Assembly (NCBI GenBank): GCA_031976225.1
Contig: DALYLQ010000045.1
Span: 1 to 21,472 of the forward strand
DNA from: UBA10646 sp003456175
GTDB taxonomy: Bacteria > Bacteroidota > Bacteroidia > Chitinophagales > Chitinophagaceae
Reading direction: 5' to 3'
DNA length: 21,472 nucleotides
Made by a program: the position numbers and the translations under genes. The notes under the pieces were generated by a model, which was given only the letters and a program-made list of their open reading frames with translations, was not told the origin of the DNA and made no database searches. Of the stretch, positions 1 through 9,100 are shown in pieces. Each line of letters begins with the position of its first letter. Position 1 is the stretch's first letter.

Positions 1-15
1 GAGATGTTCAAATAA
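1..15 (+). CDS. Possible 3' end of an upstream gene
   Basis: The first five codons of frame 1 read Glu-Met-Phe-Lys-stop, with the TAA two bases before the GTG start of the GMC oxidoreductase. This would fit the tail of an upstream gene in the same operon, but four residues cannot identify anything. The ATG at 4 gives only a three-codon frame and is not a start for the next gene. Confidence 0.3.
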   Translation, partial: EMFK

Positions 16-17
16 AA

Positions 18-1745
18 GTGCAACCCACTCACTACGATGCTGTAATTGTAGGTTCGGGTGCCGGCGGCGGAATGGCTGCCTACATGCTTAGTAAAGCCGG
101 ACTAAAAGTGGCGCTCATTGAAGCAGGCCCAATGTACGATCCGGCCAAAAACATCACACAACTTAAAAACCCGTGGGATAGTGTGCGGCGTGGTGCCAGC
201 ACTCGCTTTAGGCCCTTCGGCGATTTCGATGCCAGCTATTGGGGTTGGCAAATAGATGGCGAACCCTACACCAAAGCCGATGGCACTGAGTGGGATTGGT
301 GGAGAGCTCGTATGGTTGGCGGACGCACCAATCACTGGGGGCGAATATCGCTACGCTTTGGTCCGAAAGATTTCAAACGCAAGAGTATTGATGGCTTAGG
401 CGATGATTGGCCCATTACTTACGACGATGTTAAACCCTATTACGATCGTATTGATCGTATCATCGGCGTTTTTGGCAGCAATGAAGGTTTAGAAAACGAC
501 CCCGACGGAATTTTTTTACCACCTCCCAAGCCTCGCCTGCACGAATTAATGATCAAGAAGGCAGCTACAGGTGTTGGTATTCCTGTTATTCCTTCGCGAC
601 TTTCTATTTTAACACAGCCATTACAAGAAGCTACAACCCAACGTGGCAAGTGTTTCTATTGCAGCCAGTGCAACAGGGGTTGCATGGTTTATGGCGATTT
701 TTCGGCTAGTTCTGTATTAGTAAAACCAGCACTTGCTACTGGTAAGGTAGATGTATTTACCAATGCTATGGCCCGCGAAGTACTCACTAACAAAGAAGGT
801 TTAGCAACGGGCGTATCTTATGTAAGTAAAGACGACCTTCAAGAGTATCAGGTACATGGCAGGGTGGTAATTTTAGCTGCTAGTGCTTGCGAAAGTGCAC
901 GCCTATTACTCAACTCAAAAAGTCAGCGCCACCCTAATGGCCTCGCTAATAATAGCGATGTGGTAGGGCGTTACTTACACGATAGTACCGGTGCGGCTAT
1001 GGGCGGCGTATTACCACAGCTCTTTGGTCGTAAGCGATATAACGAAGATGGTGTAGGCGGTATGCACATTTATACACCTTGGTGGCTCGATAACAAAAAG
1101 CTCAATTTTCCACGCGGTTATCATATTGAATATTGGGGTGGCATGAGCCAACCCAGTTATGGCTTTGGTTTTGATATGCAAAACTTGAATGGAAAATACA
1201 CCGTTAATGGCAAGCAAAAACCAGCCGGAGGCTATGGTGCATCACTCAAAGAAGATGTACGCTTTTTTTATGGTGCTAGCGTAGGTATGGCAGGCCGTGG
1301 TGAAGCCATTCCTAGAAAAGATAACTATTGCGAAATAGACCCTCAAGTAGTAGACCAATATGGCATACCTGTATTACGCTTCAACGTTAAGTGGAGCGAT
1401 TATGAAATACAGCAAGCTAAACACATGAAAGAAACCTTTGCCGAAATCATGCACAACATGGGCGCTGTAATTACTTGGGGTAACAACGATGGCCCTGAAA
1501 ATAACTACGGTCTAGAAAGTCCGGGCAAGATTATTCACGAAGCTGGTACTGTTCGCATGGGCAACGACCCCAAAACATCGGCACTCAACAAATACAACCA
1601 AGCTCACGACTGCAAGAACTTGTTTGTAGTAGATGGCGGACCTTTTGTATCGCAAGCCGATAAAAATATTACTTGGACCATTTTGGCACTCAGCATGCGA
1701 GCCAGCGATTACATTATAGACCAAATGAAACAGCGTAATCTCTAA
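18..1745 (+). CDS. GMC-family FAD-dependent oxidoreductase, large subunit of a glucoside 3-/gluconate-type dehydrogenase
   Basis: 575 residues, GTG start. The next in-frame ATG (codon 19) would remove the dinucleotide-binding motif GSGAGGG at residues 12-18, so GTG is preferred. The N-terminus is an FAD Rossmann fold ending in an acidic ribose-binding segment (ALIEAG). GGRTNHWGR near residue 101 is the second FAD-contact region. The C-terminal GMC domain has HEAGTVRMG and a late DKNITWT segment, which supply the catalytic His and Asn of this family. A Cys cluster C212-x2-C215-x2-C218-x3-C222 resembles the Fe-S ligands of FAD-dependent glucose dehydrogenases that pass electrons to a cytochrome. 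There is no signal peptide, and the Tat-bearing small subunit begins 10 bp downstream, so export would be as a complex. The family oxidises sugars, glycosides or polyols. The exact substrate cannot be read from sequence; glycoside C3 oxidation is inferred from the gene context. Confidence 0.88.
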   Translation: MQPTHYDAVIVGSGAGGGMAAYMLSKAGLKVALIEAGPMYDPAKNITQLKNPWDSVRRGASTRFRPFGDFDASYWGWQIDGEPYTKADGTEWDWWRARMVGGRTNHWGRISLRFGPKDFKRKSIDGLGDDWPITYDDVKPYYDRIDRIIGVFGSNEGLENDPDGIFLPPPKPRLHELMIKKAATGVGIPVIPSRLSILTQPLQEATTQRGKCFYCSQCNRGCMVYGDFSASSVLVKPALATGKVDVFTNAMAREVLTNKEGLATGVSYVSKDDLQEYQVHGRVVILAASACESARLLLNSKSQRHPNGLANNSDVVGRYLHDSTGAAMGGVLPQLFGRKRYNEDGVGGMHIYTPWWLDNKKLNFPRGYHIEYWGGMSQPSYGFGFDMQNLNGKYTVNGKQKPAGGYGASLKEDVRFFYGASVGMAGRGEAIPRKDNYCEIDPQVVDQYGIPVLRFNVKWSDYEIQQAKHMKETFAEIMHNMGAVITWGNNDGPENNYGLESPGKIIHEAGTVRMGNDPKTSALNKYNQAHDCKNLFVVDGGPFVSQADKNITWTILALSMRASDYIIDQMKQRNL

Positions 1746-1755
1746 ACATGAAGCC

Positions 1756-2406
1756 ATGAAACGCAGAGACACCTTAAAAGCCATAGCACTCGGCACCTTA
1801 AGTGGTACGGCACTACTTACCGCAAGTTGCAATACCAACGAACCAGCCAATAATAGCAGCCCTGCTGCTGGTAGTGGGCCCGACCGCATGAAAGAAGAAG
1901 CAGAACACGAAGCGAAGCTAAAAGCCATGCCCGATTTTTTCACACCGCACGAAATGGCAACCATTACCGTTCTAGCCGATATCATTATACCCAAAGATGA
2001 CATTAGCGGCAGCGCTACCGATGCCAAAGTACCTGAGTTTATAAGCTTCATCGTAAAAGAAATGACCTATTACCAAACTCCTTTGCGAGGTGGCTTAAAA
2101 TGGCTCGATAACCATGCATTAAAGCAATATCAAAAAGCTTTTATTGCCCTCACGCAACAGCAGCAAATTACTATTATCGATGCCATTGCTTACCCCGAAA
2201 AGGCGGCCAGCAACATGCAACAAGGTGTTTCATTTTTTAACCTCATACGCAACCTAACCGTAACAGCTTTTTACACCAGCGAAATGGGTGTGAAAGATTT
2301 AGGCTACGTTGGCAACCAACCAAACGAATGGAAAGGCGTGCCAGCCGATGTACTAGCACAATATCAACTTGCCTATAGCGAGCAAGAAATTAAAATATGT
2401 ATTTGA
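1756..2406 (+). CDS. Gluconate 2-dehydrogenase subunit 3 family protein (Tat-exported small subunit)
   Basis: 216 residues, starting 10 bp after the GMC gene. The N-terminus KRRDTLK is a twin-arginine signal followed by a hydrophobic stretch (residues 8-22) and a Cys at 25 in a weak lipobox context (LTASC). It is therefore probably Tat-exported and may be lipid-anchored. After a low-complexity Asn/Ser/Ala linker (about 26-42), the mature domain starts near FFTPHEMATITVLADIIIPKD, which is the signature opening of the gluconate-2-dehydrogenase subunit 3 family. In known members this subunit pairs with the FAD subunit and carries it through the Tat pore; it is not catalytic. Pairing with the upstream GMC gene follows from adjacency and family precedent (lacA/lacC-type glucoside 3-dehydrogenases). 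No cytochrome c subunit gene is visible next to it. Confidence 0.85.
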   Translation: MKRRDTLKAIALGTLSGTALLTASCNTNEPANNSSPAAGSGPDRMKEEAEHEAKLKAMPDFFTPHEMATITVLADIIIPKDDISGSATDAKVPEFISFIVKEMTYYQTPLRGGLKWLDNHALKQYQKAFIALTQQQQITIIDAIAYPEKAASNMQQGVSFFNLIRNLTVTAFYTSEMGVKDLGYVGNQPNEWKGVPADVLAQYQLAYSEQEIKICI

Positions 2407-2447
2407 GTTAATTGTAACAACGCTTCACTTACGTAAATGATACGCCA

Positions 2448-3857
2448 ATGAGCCAATCATCACGCCGTAAATTTTTACAGCAAACAGCACTCGCAGCTAC
2501 CGGCTTTTTTATTGTACCAAGGCATGTGCTAGGGCGGGGCTATATACCACCTAGCGATACTTTACGCATTGCAGGCATTGGCGTTGGAGGCAAAGGCGAA
2601 AGCGACCTATTAGAGTTCTCAAAGAGCAAGCATGTAAGTATTGTAAGCCTATGCGATGTAGATGATAAAATGGCGGCCAATAGTGTTAAACGCTTTCCAA
2701 AAGCAAGTTATTACAATGATTTTAGGGTAATGCTTGCCAAAGAAAAAAACAATATCGATGCTGTTTGCGTATCCACTCCTGATCACACCCACGCTGTTGC
2801 CGCACTTGCTGCTATGCAGCTAGGCAAGCACGTATATGTTCAAAAGCCGCTTGCGCATAGCATTGAAGAAGCCCGCAAACTCACCGAAGCAGCAGCCCAC
2901 TACAAAGTAGTTACACAAATGGGTAACCAAGGTGCCAGTGGCGATGGTGTTCGTACCATGATGGAGTGGTATCAACAAGGCCTCATTGGCGAGGTACAAA
3001 AAGTATATGCTTGGACCAACCGACCCGTATGGCCACAAGGCATACCTACACCTTACGGTAAATACGATATACCCACACACCTACAATGGGATTTATGGCT
3101 AGGCCCTGCTGCTTACACCGATTACAACCCGGCATACCACCCTTTTAATTGGCGTGGCTGGTGGAAGTTTGGTACTGGTGCTTTAGGCGATATGGCCTGT
3201 CATATTTTAGATCCGGTATTTAGATTATTACCCATTAACCACCCTTACGAAGTTGCTTGCAGTGTACCAGCAACTTACACCCGTATGTGGAGCGAAACTG
3301 TGTATGGCGATAGCTGCCCGGCAGCTTCGGTAATTCATTTAAAATATCGCAACCAACAAACACAAGCACCTATTAGCCTTACTTGGATGGATGGTGGCCT
3401 ATTACCAGAACGCCCCGAAGAGTTACTACCCGATGAACCTATGGGCAATGGCGATGGTGGTGTGCTTTTCATTGGTACTAAGGGTAAGATGATGGCAGGC
3501 TGTTATGCTAGTAACCCTACTTTGTTACCCACGGCCCGTTCGAAAGAACATTTACCGCAAGGTACCATACCTAAAGTGCCAGAAGGGCATTACCTACAGT
3601 GGGTAAATGCCTGTATGAATGGTTATAGTAAAGGGGTTACAAGCAGTCCATTCAGTTATGCAGGGCCTTTTGTAGAAAGTATTCTAATAGGCAACTTGGC
3701 CTTACGTAGCTGGCAGTTGGAGCAACAAAGTAACCCGCGTTTTCCTGGGAGGCGTTCATTACTGTGGGATGCACAGAACTTACGCATCACCAATTTTGAT
3801 GAAGCCAATCAATTTGTTCGTAACAACTATAGAGCGGGTTGGGCGTTATCTTCTTAG
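2448..3857 (+). CDS. Gfo/Idh/MocA family oxidoreductase with Tat signal
   Basis: 469 residues. SRRKFLQQ at residues 5-12 is a good Tat motif, followed by a short hydrophobic segment and a likely cleavage region near the HVLGRG sequence. The NAD(P)-binding Rossmann fold begins LRIAGIGVGGKG (about 39-50), with SLCDVDD at the end of beta-2. The family's catalytic-lysine region reads VQKPLAHS, where Gln replaces the more usual Glu of EKP. The C-terminal dehydrogenase domain contains FGTGALGDMACHILD, with the Asp/His pair typical of the family. Members act on sugars, keto-sugars or glycosides with a tightly bound nicotinamide cofactor. It lies 41 bp after the small subunit, in the same direction. 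A role in the same periplasmic oxidation/3-keto-sugar route is inferred; the substrate is unknown. Confidence 0.87.
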   Translation: MSQSSRRKFLQQTALAATGFFIVPRHVLGRGYIPPSDTLRIAGIGVGGKGESDLLEFSKSKHVSIVSLCDVDDKMAANSVKRFPKASYYNDFRVMLAKEKNNIDAVCVSTPDHTHAVAALAAMQLGKHVYVQKPLAHSIEEARKLTEAAAHYKVVTQMGNQGASGDGVRTMMEWYQQGLIGEVQKVYAWTNRPVWPQGIPTPYGKYDIPTHLQWDLWLGPAAYTDYNPAYHPFNWRGWWKFGTGALGDMACHILDPVFRLLPINHPYEVACSVPATYTRMWSETVYGDSCPAASVIHLKYRNQQTQAPISLTWMDGGLLPERPEELLPDEPMGNGDGGVLFIGTKGKMMAGCYASNPTLLPTARSKEHLPQGTIPKVPEGHYLQWVNACMNGYSKGVTSSPFSYAGPFVESILIGNLALRSWQLEQQSNPRFPGRRSLLWDAQNLRITNFDEANQFVRNNYRAGWALSS

Positions 3858-3918
3858 AACCAATGGTAGCCTAAGTATATTTCCCATAAACGCAAGGTTA
3901 TGCTATGCTGCTATCGGT

Positions 3919-3926
3919 TAACTTTG
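3919..3926 (+). promoter_or_regulatory. Candidate Bacteroidota -7 box upstream of korA
   Basis: TAACTTTG matches the TAnnTTTG -7 consensus of the Bacteroidota primary sigma factor exactly and lies 31 bp upstream of the korA ATG. No clear TTTG -33 element is seen at the expected distance, so the call rests on the -7 box and its position in the 99-bp gap between operons. Confidence 0.45.
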
Positions 3927-3956
3927 CCCACAAATTCGAGGCGATAACGCAAGCAC

Positions 3957-5810
3957 ATGAGCACAACGATAAAAGAAGAATTACTGAAAGATGTGGTGAT
4001 TAAATTCGCCGGCGATAGCGGCGATGGTATGCAGCTTACAGGTCAGCAATTCACCAATAACACTGCTTTATTAGGTATTGATTTGGCTACCTTCCCCGAT
4101 TTTCCGGCCGAAATTCGTGCCCCTCAAGGTACACTACCCGGGGTAAGTGGGTTCCAATTACATTTTAGTAGCGAACGTATATATACGCCAGGCGATGCTT
4201 GCGATGTGCTTGTTGCCATGAATGCAGCTGCATTAAAAGTGAACCTGAAAAGTTTAAAACCCGGCGGTAAAATTATTGCCAATACCGATGGCTTCGATGC
4301 TAAAAATCTACGCCTGGCCAATTATGCCGATGGTATTAACCCACTTGAAGATGGTAGCCTCGATAGCTATGAGCTAATTAAGATAGATGTTACCAAAATG
4401 GTTCGTGAGGCTTTGAAAGATGCTGCCGAACTAGGTACCAAAGAAAAAGACAGGGCTAAAAACATGTTTGTGCTAGGTTACTTGTACTGGATGTACAACC
4501 GTAACTTAGAAAGCACTATTGATTTCTTACAAGAAAAATTCGGTAAAAAAGAAGCTATTCTTCAAAGCAATATTAAGGTGTTGCAAGCAGGTTATAATTA
4601 TGGTGATACTACCGAAACATTTACCGCAAGGTACCGTGTAGCAAAAGCCAAACTACCAGCTGGCGAATACCGTAGTATCATGGGTAATCAGGCACTTGCA
4701 TACGGACTTATTGCAGCAGCCGAAAAAAGTGGACTTCCATTGTTTTTAGGCACCTACCCTATTACACCTGCTAGCGATATTCTGCACGAATTAAGTAAGC
4801 ACAAAACATTTGGTGTTCGCACATTTCAAGCAGAAGATGAAATTGCTGGTATCACCGCAGCTATCGGTGCCGCTTATGGTGGTAGCCTTGGCGTTACTAC
4901 TACCAGCGGGCCTGGTATGGCTTTAAAAACAGAAGCCATGGGCTTAGCTGTAATGCTAGAAATGCCGCTAGTAATTGTGAATGTGCAACGTGGTGGCCCA
5001 AGTACAGGCTTACCTACTAAAACCGAACAAAGCGATTTATTGCAAGCATTATATGGCCGCAACGGCGAATGTCCAATGCCAGTTATCTCGGCAAGCACGC
5101 CTAGCGATTGCTTTAGTGCTGTGTACGAAGCTGCCCGCATTGCCGTACAACACATGACACCTGTGATATTTTTAAGCGATGGCTACATTGCCAACGGTGC
5201 AGAACCTTGGCGTTTTCCACAAGAAAGCGATTTGGCACCGATTAACATTGCCTTTAAAAAAGCGCTTGCCGATAACGAACCGCAATTCTACCCTTATCTA
5301 CGCGACGAAAAATTGGTTCGCCCTTGGGTGGTGCCGGGTACACCGGGCTTAGAACACAGAATTGGTGGCTTAGAAAAACAAAATATCACAGGTAACGTTA
5401 GTTACGACCCCGATAATCACCAATTGATGGTGAAAATTCGCCAAGAAAAGGTAGATAAAATTGCCCAATACATTCCAGAACAAACTTTAGATAGCGGCCC
5501 CGAAAACGGAAAGGTATTGGTGCTTGGCTGGGGCAGTACGTATGGTGCTATTAAAAGCGCAGTATTAACACTACAGGCCGAAGGCCATGCCGTAAGTCAT
5601 GCACACTTACGCTATATCAGACCATTTCCACAGAACTTGGGTAGCATCTTACGCAACTTTGAGCACGTTGTAATTCCTGAAATTAATAACGGTCAGCTCA
5701 TCAAAGTAATTCGCAGCGAATATTTGGTAGATGCTAAAGGATACAATAAAATTATGGGAGTGCCTATTACAACTACAGAATTAGAGGCTCACTTACGCAC
5801 CTATTTGTAA
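3957..5810 (+). CDS. korA: 2-oxoacid:acceptor (2-oxoglutarate:ferredoxin) oxidoreductase subunit alpha, with fused gamma domain
   Basis: 617 residues. The N-terminal part (about 10-190) is the gamma domain of pyruvate/2-oxoglutarate:ferredoxin oxidoreductases (KFAGDSGDGMQLTGQQF near residue 16, then PDFPAEIRAP). From about residue 233 comes the alpha-chain domain, with YPITPAS starting at residue 267 and the TSGPGMALKTEAMGLA and RGGPSTGLPTKTEQ segments of the subunit interface and substrate region. The rest is the alpha C-terminal (domain II) fold. With its beta subunit (TPP and Fe-S), the enzyme reversibly links 2-oxoacid decarboxylation to ferredoxin reduction and CoA thioester formation. 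This length and gamma-alpha fusion are normal for Bacteroidota KorA. The korB gene that usually follows is absent here: a strong terminator comes right after the stop. Substrate (2-oxoglutarate rather than another 2-oxoacid) is inferred from the family. Confidence 0.9.
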   Translation: MSTTIKEELLKDVVIKFAGDSGDGMQLTGQQFTNNTALLGIDLATFPDFPAEIRAPQGTLPGVSGFQLHFSSERIYTPGDACDVLVAMNAAALKVNLKSLKPGGKIIANTDGFDAKNLRLANYADGINPLEDGSLDSYELIKIDVTKMVREALKDAAELGTKEKDRAKNMFVLGYLYWMYNRNLESTIDFLQEKFGKKEAILQSNIKVLQAGYNYGDTTETFTARYRVAKAKLPAGEYRSIMGNQALAYGLIAAAEKSGLPLFLGTYPITPASDILHELSKHKTFGVRTFQAEDEIAGITAAIGAAYGGSLGVTTTSGPGMALKTEAMGLAVMLEMPLVIVNVQRGGPSTGLPTKTEQSDLLQALYGRNGECPMPVISASTPSDCFSAVYEAARIAVQHMTPVIFLSDGYIANGAEPWRFPQESDLAPINIAFKKALADNEPQFYPYLRDEKLVRPWVVPGTPGLEHRIGGLEKQNITGNVSYDPDNHQLMVKIRQEKVDKIAQYIPEQTLDSGPENGKVLVLGWGSTYGAIKSAVLTLQAEGHAVSHAHLRYIRPFPQNLGSILRNFEHVVIPEINNGQLIKVIRSEYLVDAKGYNKIMGVPITTTELEAHLRTYL

Positions 5811-5835
5811 GCTACAGTCATACAATACCATTTTG

Positions 5836-5861
5836 AAAGCTACCTGCGGGTAGCTTTTTTT
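5836..5861 (+). terminator. Rho-independent terminator of korA
   Basis: Perfect 9-bp stem (5836-5844 with 5849-5857; core GCTACC/GGTAGC) with a 4-nt TGCG loop, continuing into a run of seven T (5855-5861). It lies 26 bp after the korA stop codon. Confidence 0.9.
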
Positions 5862-5890
5862 ACGGTATAACAATACCTTACGGTAAATAA

Positions 5891-5918
5891 AAACGCCTCA
5901 GTAAATACTGAGGCGTTT
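5891..5918 (-). terminator. Hairpin, probable terminator of the former tRNA gene
   Basis: A 13-base perfect inverted repeat (5891-5903 with 5906-5918; core CGCCTCAGTA/TACTGAGGCG) with a 2-nt centre. It directly abuts the tRNA 3' remnant at 5920-5939. Read on the minus strand it follows the tRNA end and finishes in TTTTTA, as expected for a tRNA terminator. It could also act on the plus strand as a second stop behind korA. Confidence 0.65.
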
Positions 5919-5919
5919 G

Positions 5920-5939
5920 TGGTGTGGGCCGGGATCGAA
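5920..5939 (-). repeat. tRNA 3'-end remnant, candidate island attachment site
   Basis: Read on the minus strand this gives TTCGATC (T-loop, nt 54-60), CCGGC (T-stem 3' side), CCACACC (acceptor 3' strand) and A (discriminator), then CAA and the hairpin. No T-stem 5' side, anticodon arm or D arm exists to the right, where the sequence becomes AT-rich and unrelated. The match to tRNA architecture ends exactly at T54, which is what a recombined att core at a tRNA 3' end looks like. CCA is not encoded. The isoacceptor is not assigned, because the anticodon is missing. Confidence 0.6.
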
Positions 5940-6139
5940 AAAATTAACATAACTCAACATAAATGCTGATAATCATTGCAATACATATATTTATTTAATT
6001 AACTATGTATAGCTAGAAATAGTTAGATCTAATAAAAGTGTGCCGAAAACTGCTCCCTTATCTAAAGGCAATTTTCGGCTTTTGACCTCCATTTTGACTT
6101 TTTTATAGAGCTAATTAAGAGCTCTCAATTATATACGAT
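5940..6139. other. AT-rich non-coding junction before hsdR
   Basis: No convincing gene. The stretch holds an imperfect hairpin (left arm 6042-6053, right arm 6068-6079, one mismatch, 14-nt loop; core GCCGAAAA/TTTTCGGC). It is not followed by a T-run on either strand, so it is a poor terminator. A 29-codon minus-strand frame overlaps it but resembles nothing I know. No integrase gene is seen. Confidence 0.5.
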
Positions 6140-9100
6140 TTAATAGCGCCCGTAAATACTGTTGCCGCTTCCGTAGTATTGATTCTTTAAATGCTGATAT
6201 ACTAAGTTAGTTTTTAGATCAATATCCGTGTCGCCATAGGTAGGATAAGGAAGTACTTGGAATAAACTATCGTTAACAAATTTGAAAACAGCCGCCGAAG
6301 TTTCAGACTTTTCAGCCCAAAACGCAACTTGTAATTTTTCTTTTTTGAGCTCATGTAAAAGGGTTACAGCAATTTTTTTGATTTCTTCTTTCTCCTTTTG
6401 TGTTAAGTTTTTCCCCTGCCGAAGTATGTCAAAAATTGCTTTTTGTTCATCGTTTAATCCCTCTCTTTTCGAATCTGCTTCTTCCTGTGTATAGGTATGT
6501 ACGAGCTCAACAAGCTTTCTAAAAGTTTCTTTGATAACAGCCTCGTCTTTACCTCTGTTGTAAGCATCTATAATTTCCTGATACTTTTTCAAAAAATCTA
6601 CCGTCATAGGGTTGCGCTCAACCATTTGCTTTAGTTTCTTTTCAACCCTATCTTTTAACGTTTGAACAGCAGTATGCTTATGCTTCACATTTTCAAAGTA
6701 CTGTTCTAATAGCTGAAAATCGAGACCACTTAAATCAATGCTATTGCTATAGGGTGCCTGAGGGTCTGCTATCATGTTCTCAATAGAAGCATCAACTACA
6801 GTTTGAATTTTTTGCATTACATCCGTTATATCAGCTTGTTCAACATTTTCTTCTATTTTGGCATAAAGAGCATCAATAGCATTTTTTCTGGCGGCATAAT
6901 TATTAAGTACTTTATTTGGCTGCAATGCCTTAAATTTTTTAAATACCTCTCGTGCTAGTACTTGAAACTTCCTTTTCGTTTCATCGTTGGTATAAATAGC
7001 ATCAATCCCTTTTGAAATAGCAGCTATTTTAAGTAGTCCTTCACTAGATATAAGCTCTTGTAAGTTAAACGCTACCTCGTACTGAAGAAAGTTTTCGGTT
7101 GCCTCCAATGCTTCTTCAAGTTGTTCTATTAGAACTTCATTAGGCTTTACGGGCACCTCGGGTTTTTCATGCTCGCCATGGGGTTTGGTGGCAGCTCCAG
7201 AACCATATAGCGTGAGTGCATCAAGCAACGCCGTGTAGGTTTCAATATAATCTACAATTAAGCCATTATTTTTTCCTTCATTAATACGGTTGGCTCTCGC
7301 AATAGCCTGCATAAGGGTATGCGATTTCAAAGGTTTATCTAAGTATAGTGTAGATAAAGAAGGCACATCGAACCCTGTAATCCACATAGCACATACTATT
7401 ACTAAGCGGAAAGGGTCGTTTTCGTCTTTAAAGCGGCTTTCTAAGTTTTGAGTGTTCATTTTAGCCCTATGTGGCTCAATATCTAGCCCCCACTGTTGGA
7501 ATTTCTGTATTTCATTTTGTTCAGCACTTACTACTATACAAATTTCAGTTGATTTAATCCACTGTAGTTCTCTGCTTTTATCGAGCAATTCTTGGTCGCC
7601 GTATTTACCCTTGTTTATTTCTTTTTCAAGTGCGTTGATTGTTTCTTTCCAATAATGGGTAATCATATCATACATACGTACTGCCGTTAGCTTATCTAAG
7701 GCAACAAACATTCCCTTACCCTTGTAACCCCTATTACAAAAATGCCAAACCACATCTTTAGCAATAGCTTCTAATCTTGGTTTAGCTGTAAGTATCGGAT
7801 ATTCTCTGGCGAATAATGCTTCAATCTTAGTTCTTTGGTCACTATCTAAATCGCCAGCTTCAGCATCGATTACTGCACGAATTTCTTCGTTAATTGCAGG
7901 ATTGGTAATACCTAAATACTCACCACGGTTCTCATAATACAAGGGTACTGTTGCACCATCTTCAACACTACGCTTAAAATCGTAGCAAGAGACGTAATCA
8001 CCGAAAATTCGTTTTGTTATTTCATCGTCTTTAAACAACGGTGTACCAGTAAAGCCAATAAAAGATGCATTAGGTAATGCATTACGAAGGTTTAGCGCTA
8101 ATTGGCCACCTTGAGTACGGTGTGCCTCATCGGATATAACAATAATATTGTCTCTAGTAGTTATGAGTTCATCAAAGTTGAACTTATGTATGAGTGTGAA
8201 TAGATAACGATGTTCTGAAGTCAATAACGTTTTTAAATGCTTTCCACTATTGGCTTTCAAAGCATCTTTAGCACCTGCCTTAACCTTGGGTACAGCACCA
8301 ACACCACTAAAAGTTCCGTATATCTGATTATCTAGTTCTTCACGGTCGGTTACTATTAAAAACGTATAGCTACCAGTAAATTTTCTGTGTATTTTCTGGC
8401 AAAAAAATACCATTGAGTACGACTTACCGCTGCCCTGTGTGTGCCAAAAAACTCCTAATTTCTGCTTATCTTCTATGGATAAATGCCCTTGTTGATAGTT
8501 TAAGAGCTTTGTTTGTATGTTTTCGATGGCTTTATTAACGCCAATAAATTGGTGGTTGCGAGCAATTAACTTTACAACATTACCCAAGGTGGTATCGAAC
8601 AAAATAAAATTCTCAAACAAATCGAGCATTCTGTTTTTATGACAAACCCCTACAATAATTCTATCTAACGCTACAATGCCTTCATCTTCTTCGGTAATGC
8701 GCTTCCATTCGTGAAAGTGCTGATACTTACCTGTAATACTACCTATGCGGCTTTCAATACCATTACTTAATACCACAAACGCATTATAGTAGAACAATTG
8801 CGGTATTACATCTTTATAATCGTTGAAGTTATCGGTAAAAGCATTTTCGAGTTTTCGATGTGTTGCTTTTAATTCTATGAATAACAGAGGAATACCATTT
8901 ACAAAACCAATGATATCTGGGCGCCGCTCTCGGTTGCTTTTACCTTGTATCCATAATTGCCTTACGGCTAAAAAGTGATTCGCTGTTGGATCATCAAAGT
9001 TGAATACTTTAAGTACTTTGTTTTTAACGTACTCACCCTTTTCGTTCACATAATCAACAGCAATACCATCTTTTAACAAATTGTGCATCTCTTGATTAAT

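Noticed and set aside
1512..2051. 179-codon minus-strand ORF over the GMC/small-subunit junction
   Set aside because: Antisense shadow of two well-supported genes; no recognisable domain.
5919..6010. A complete tRNA gene at the island junction
   Set aside because: Only T54-N73 are present. No matching T-stem 5' side, anticodon arm, D arm or acceptor 5' strand can be found to the right.
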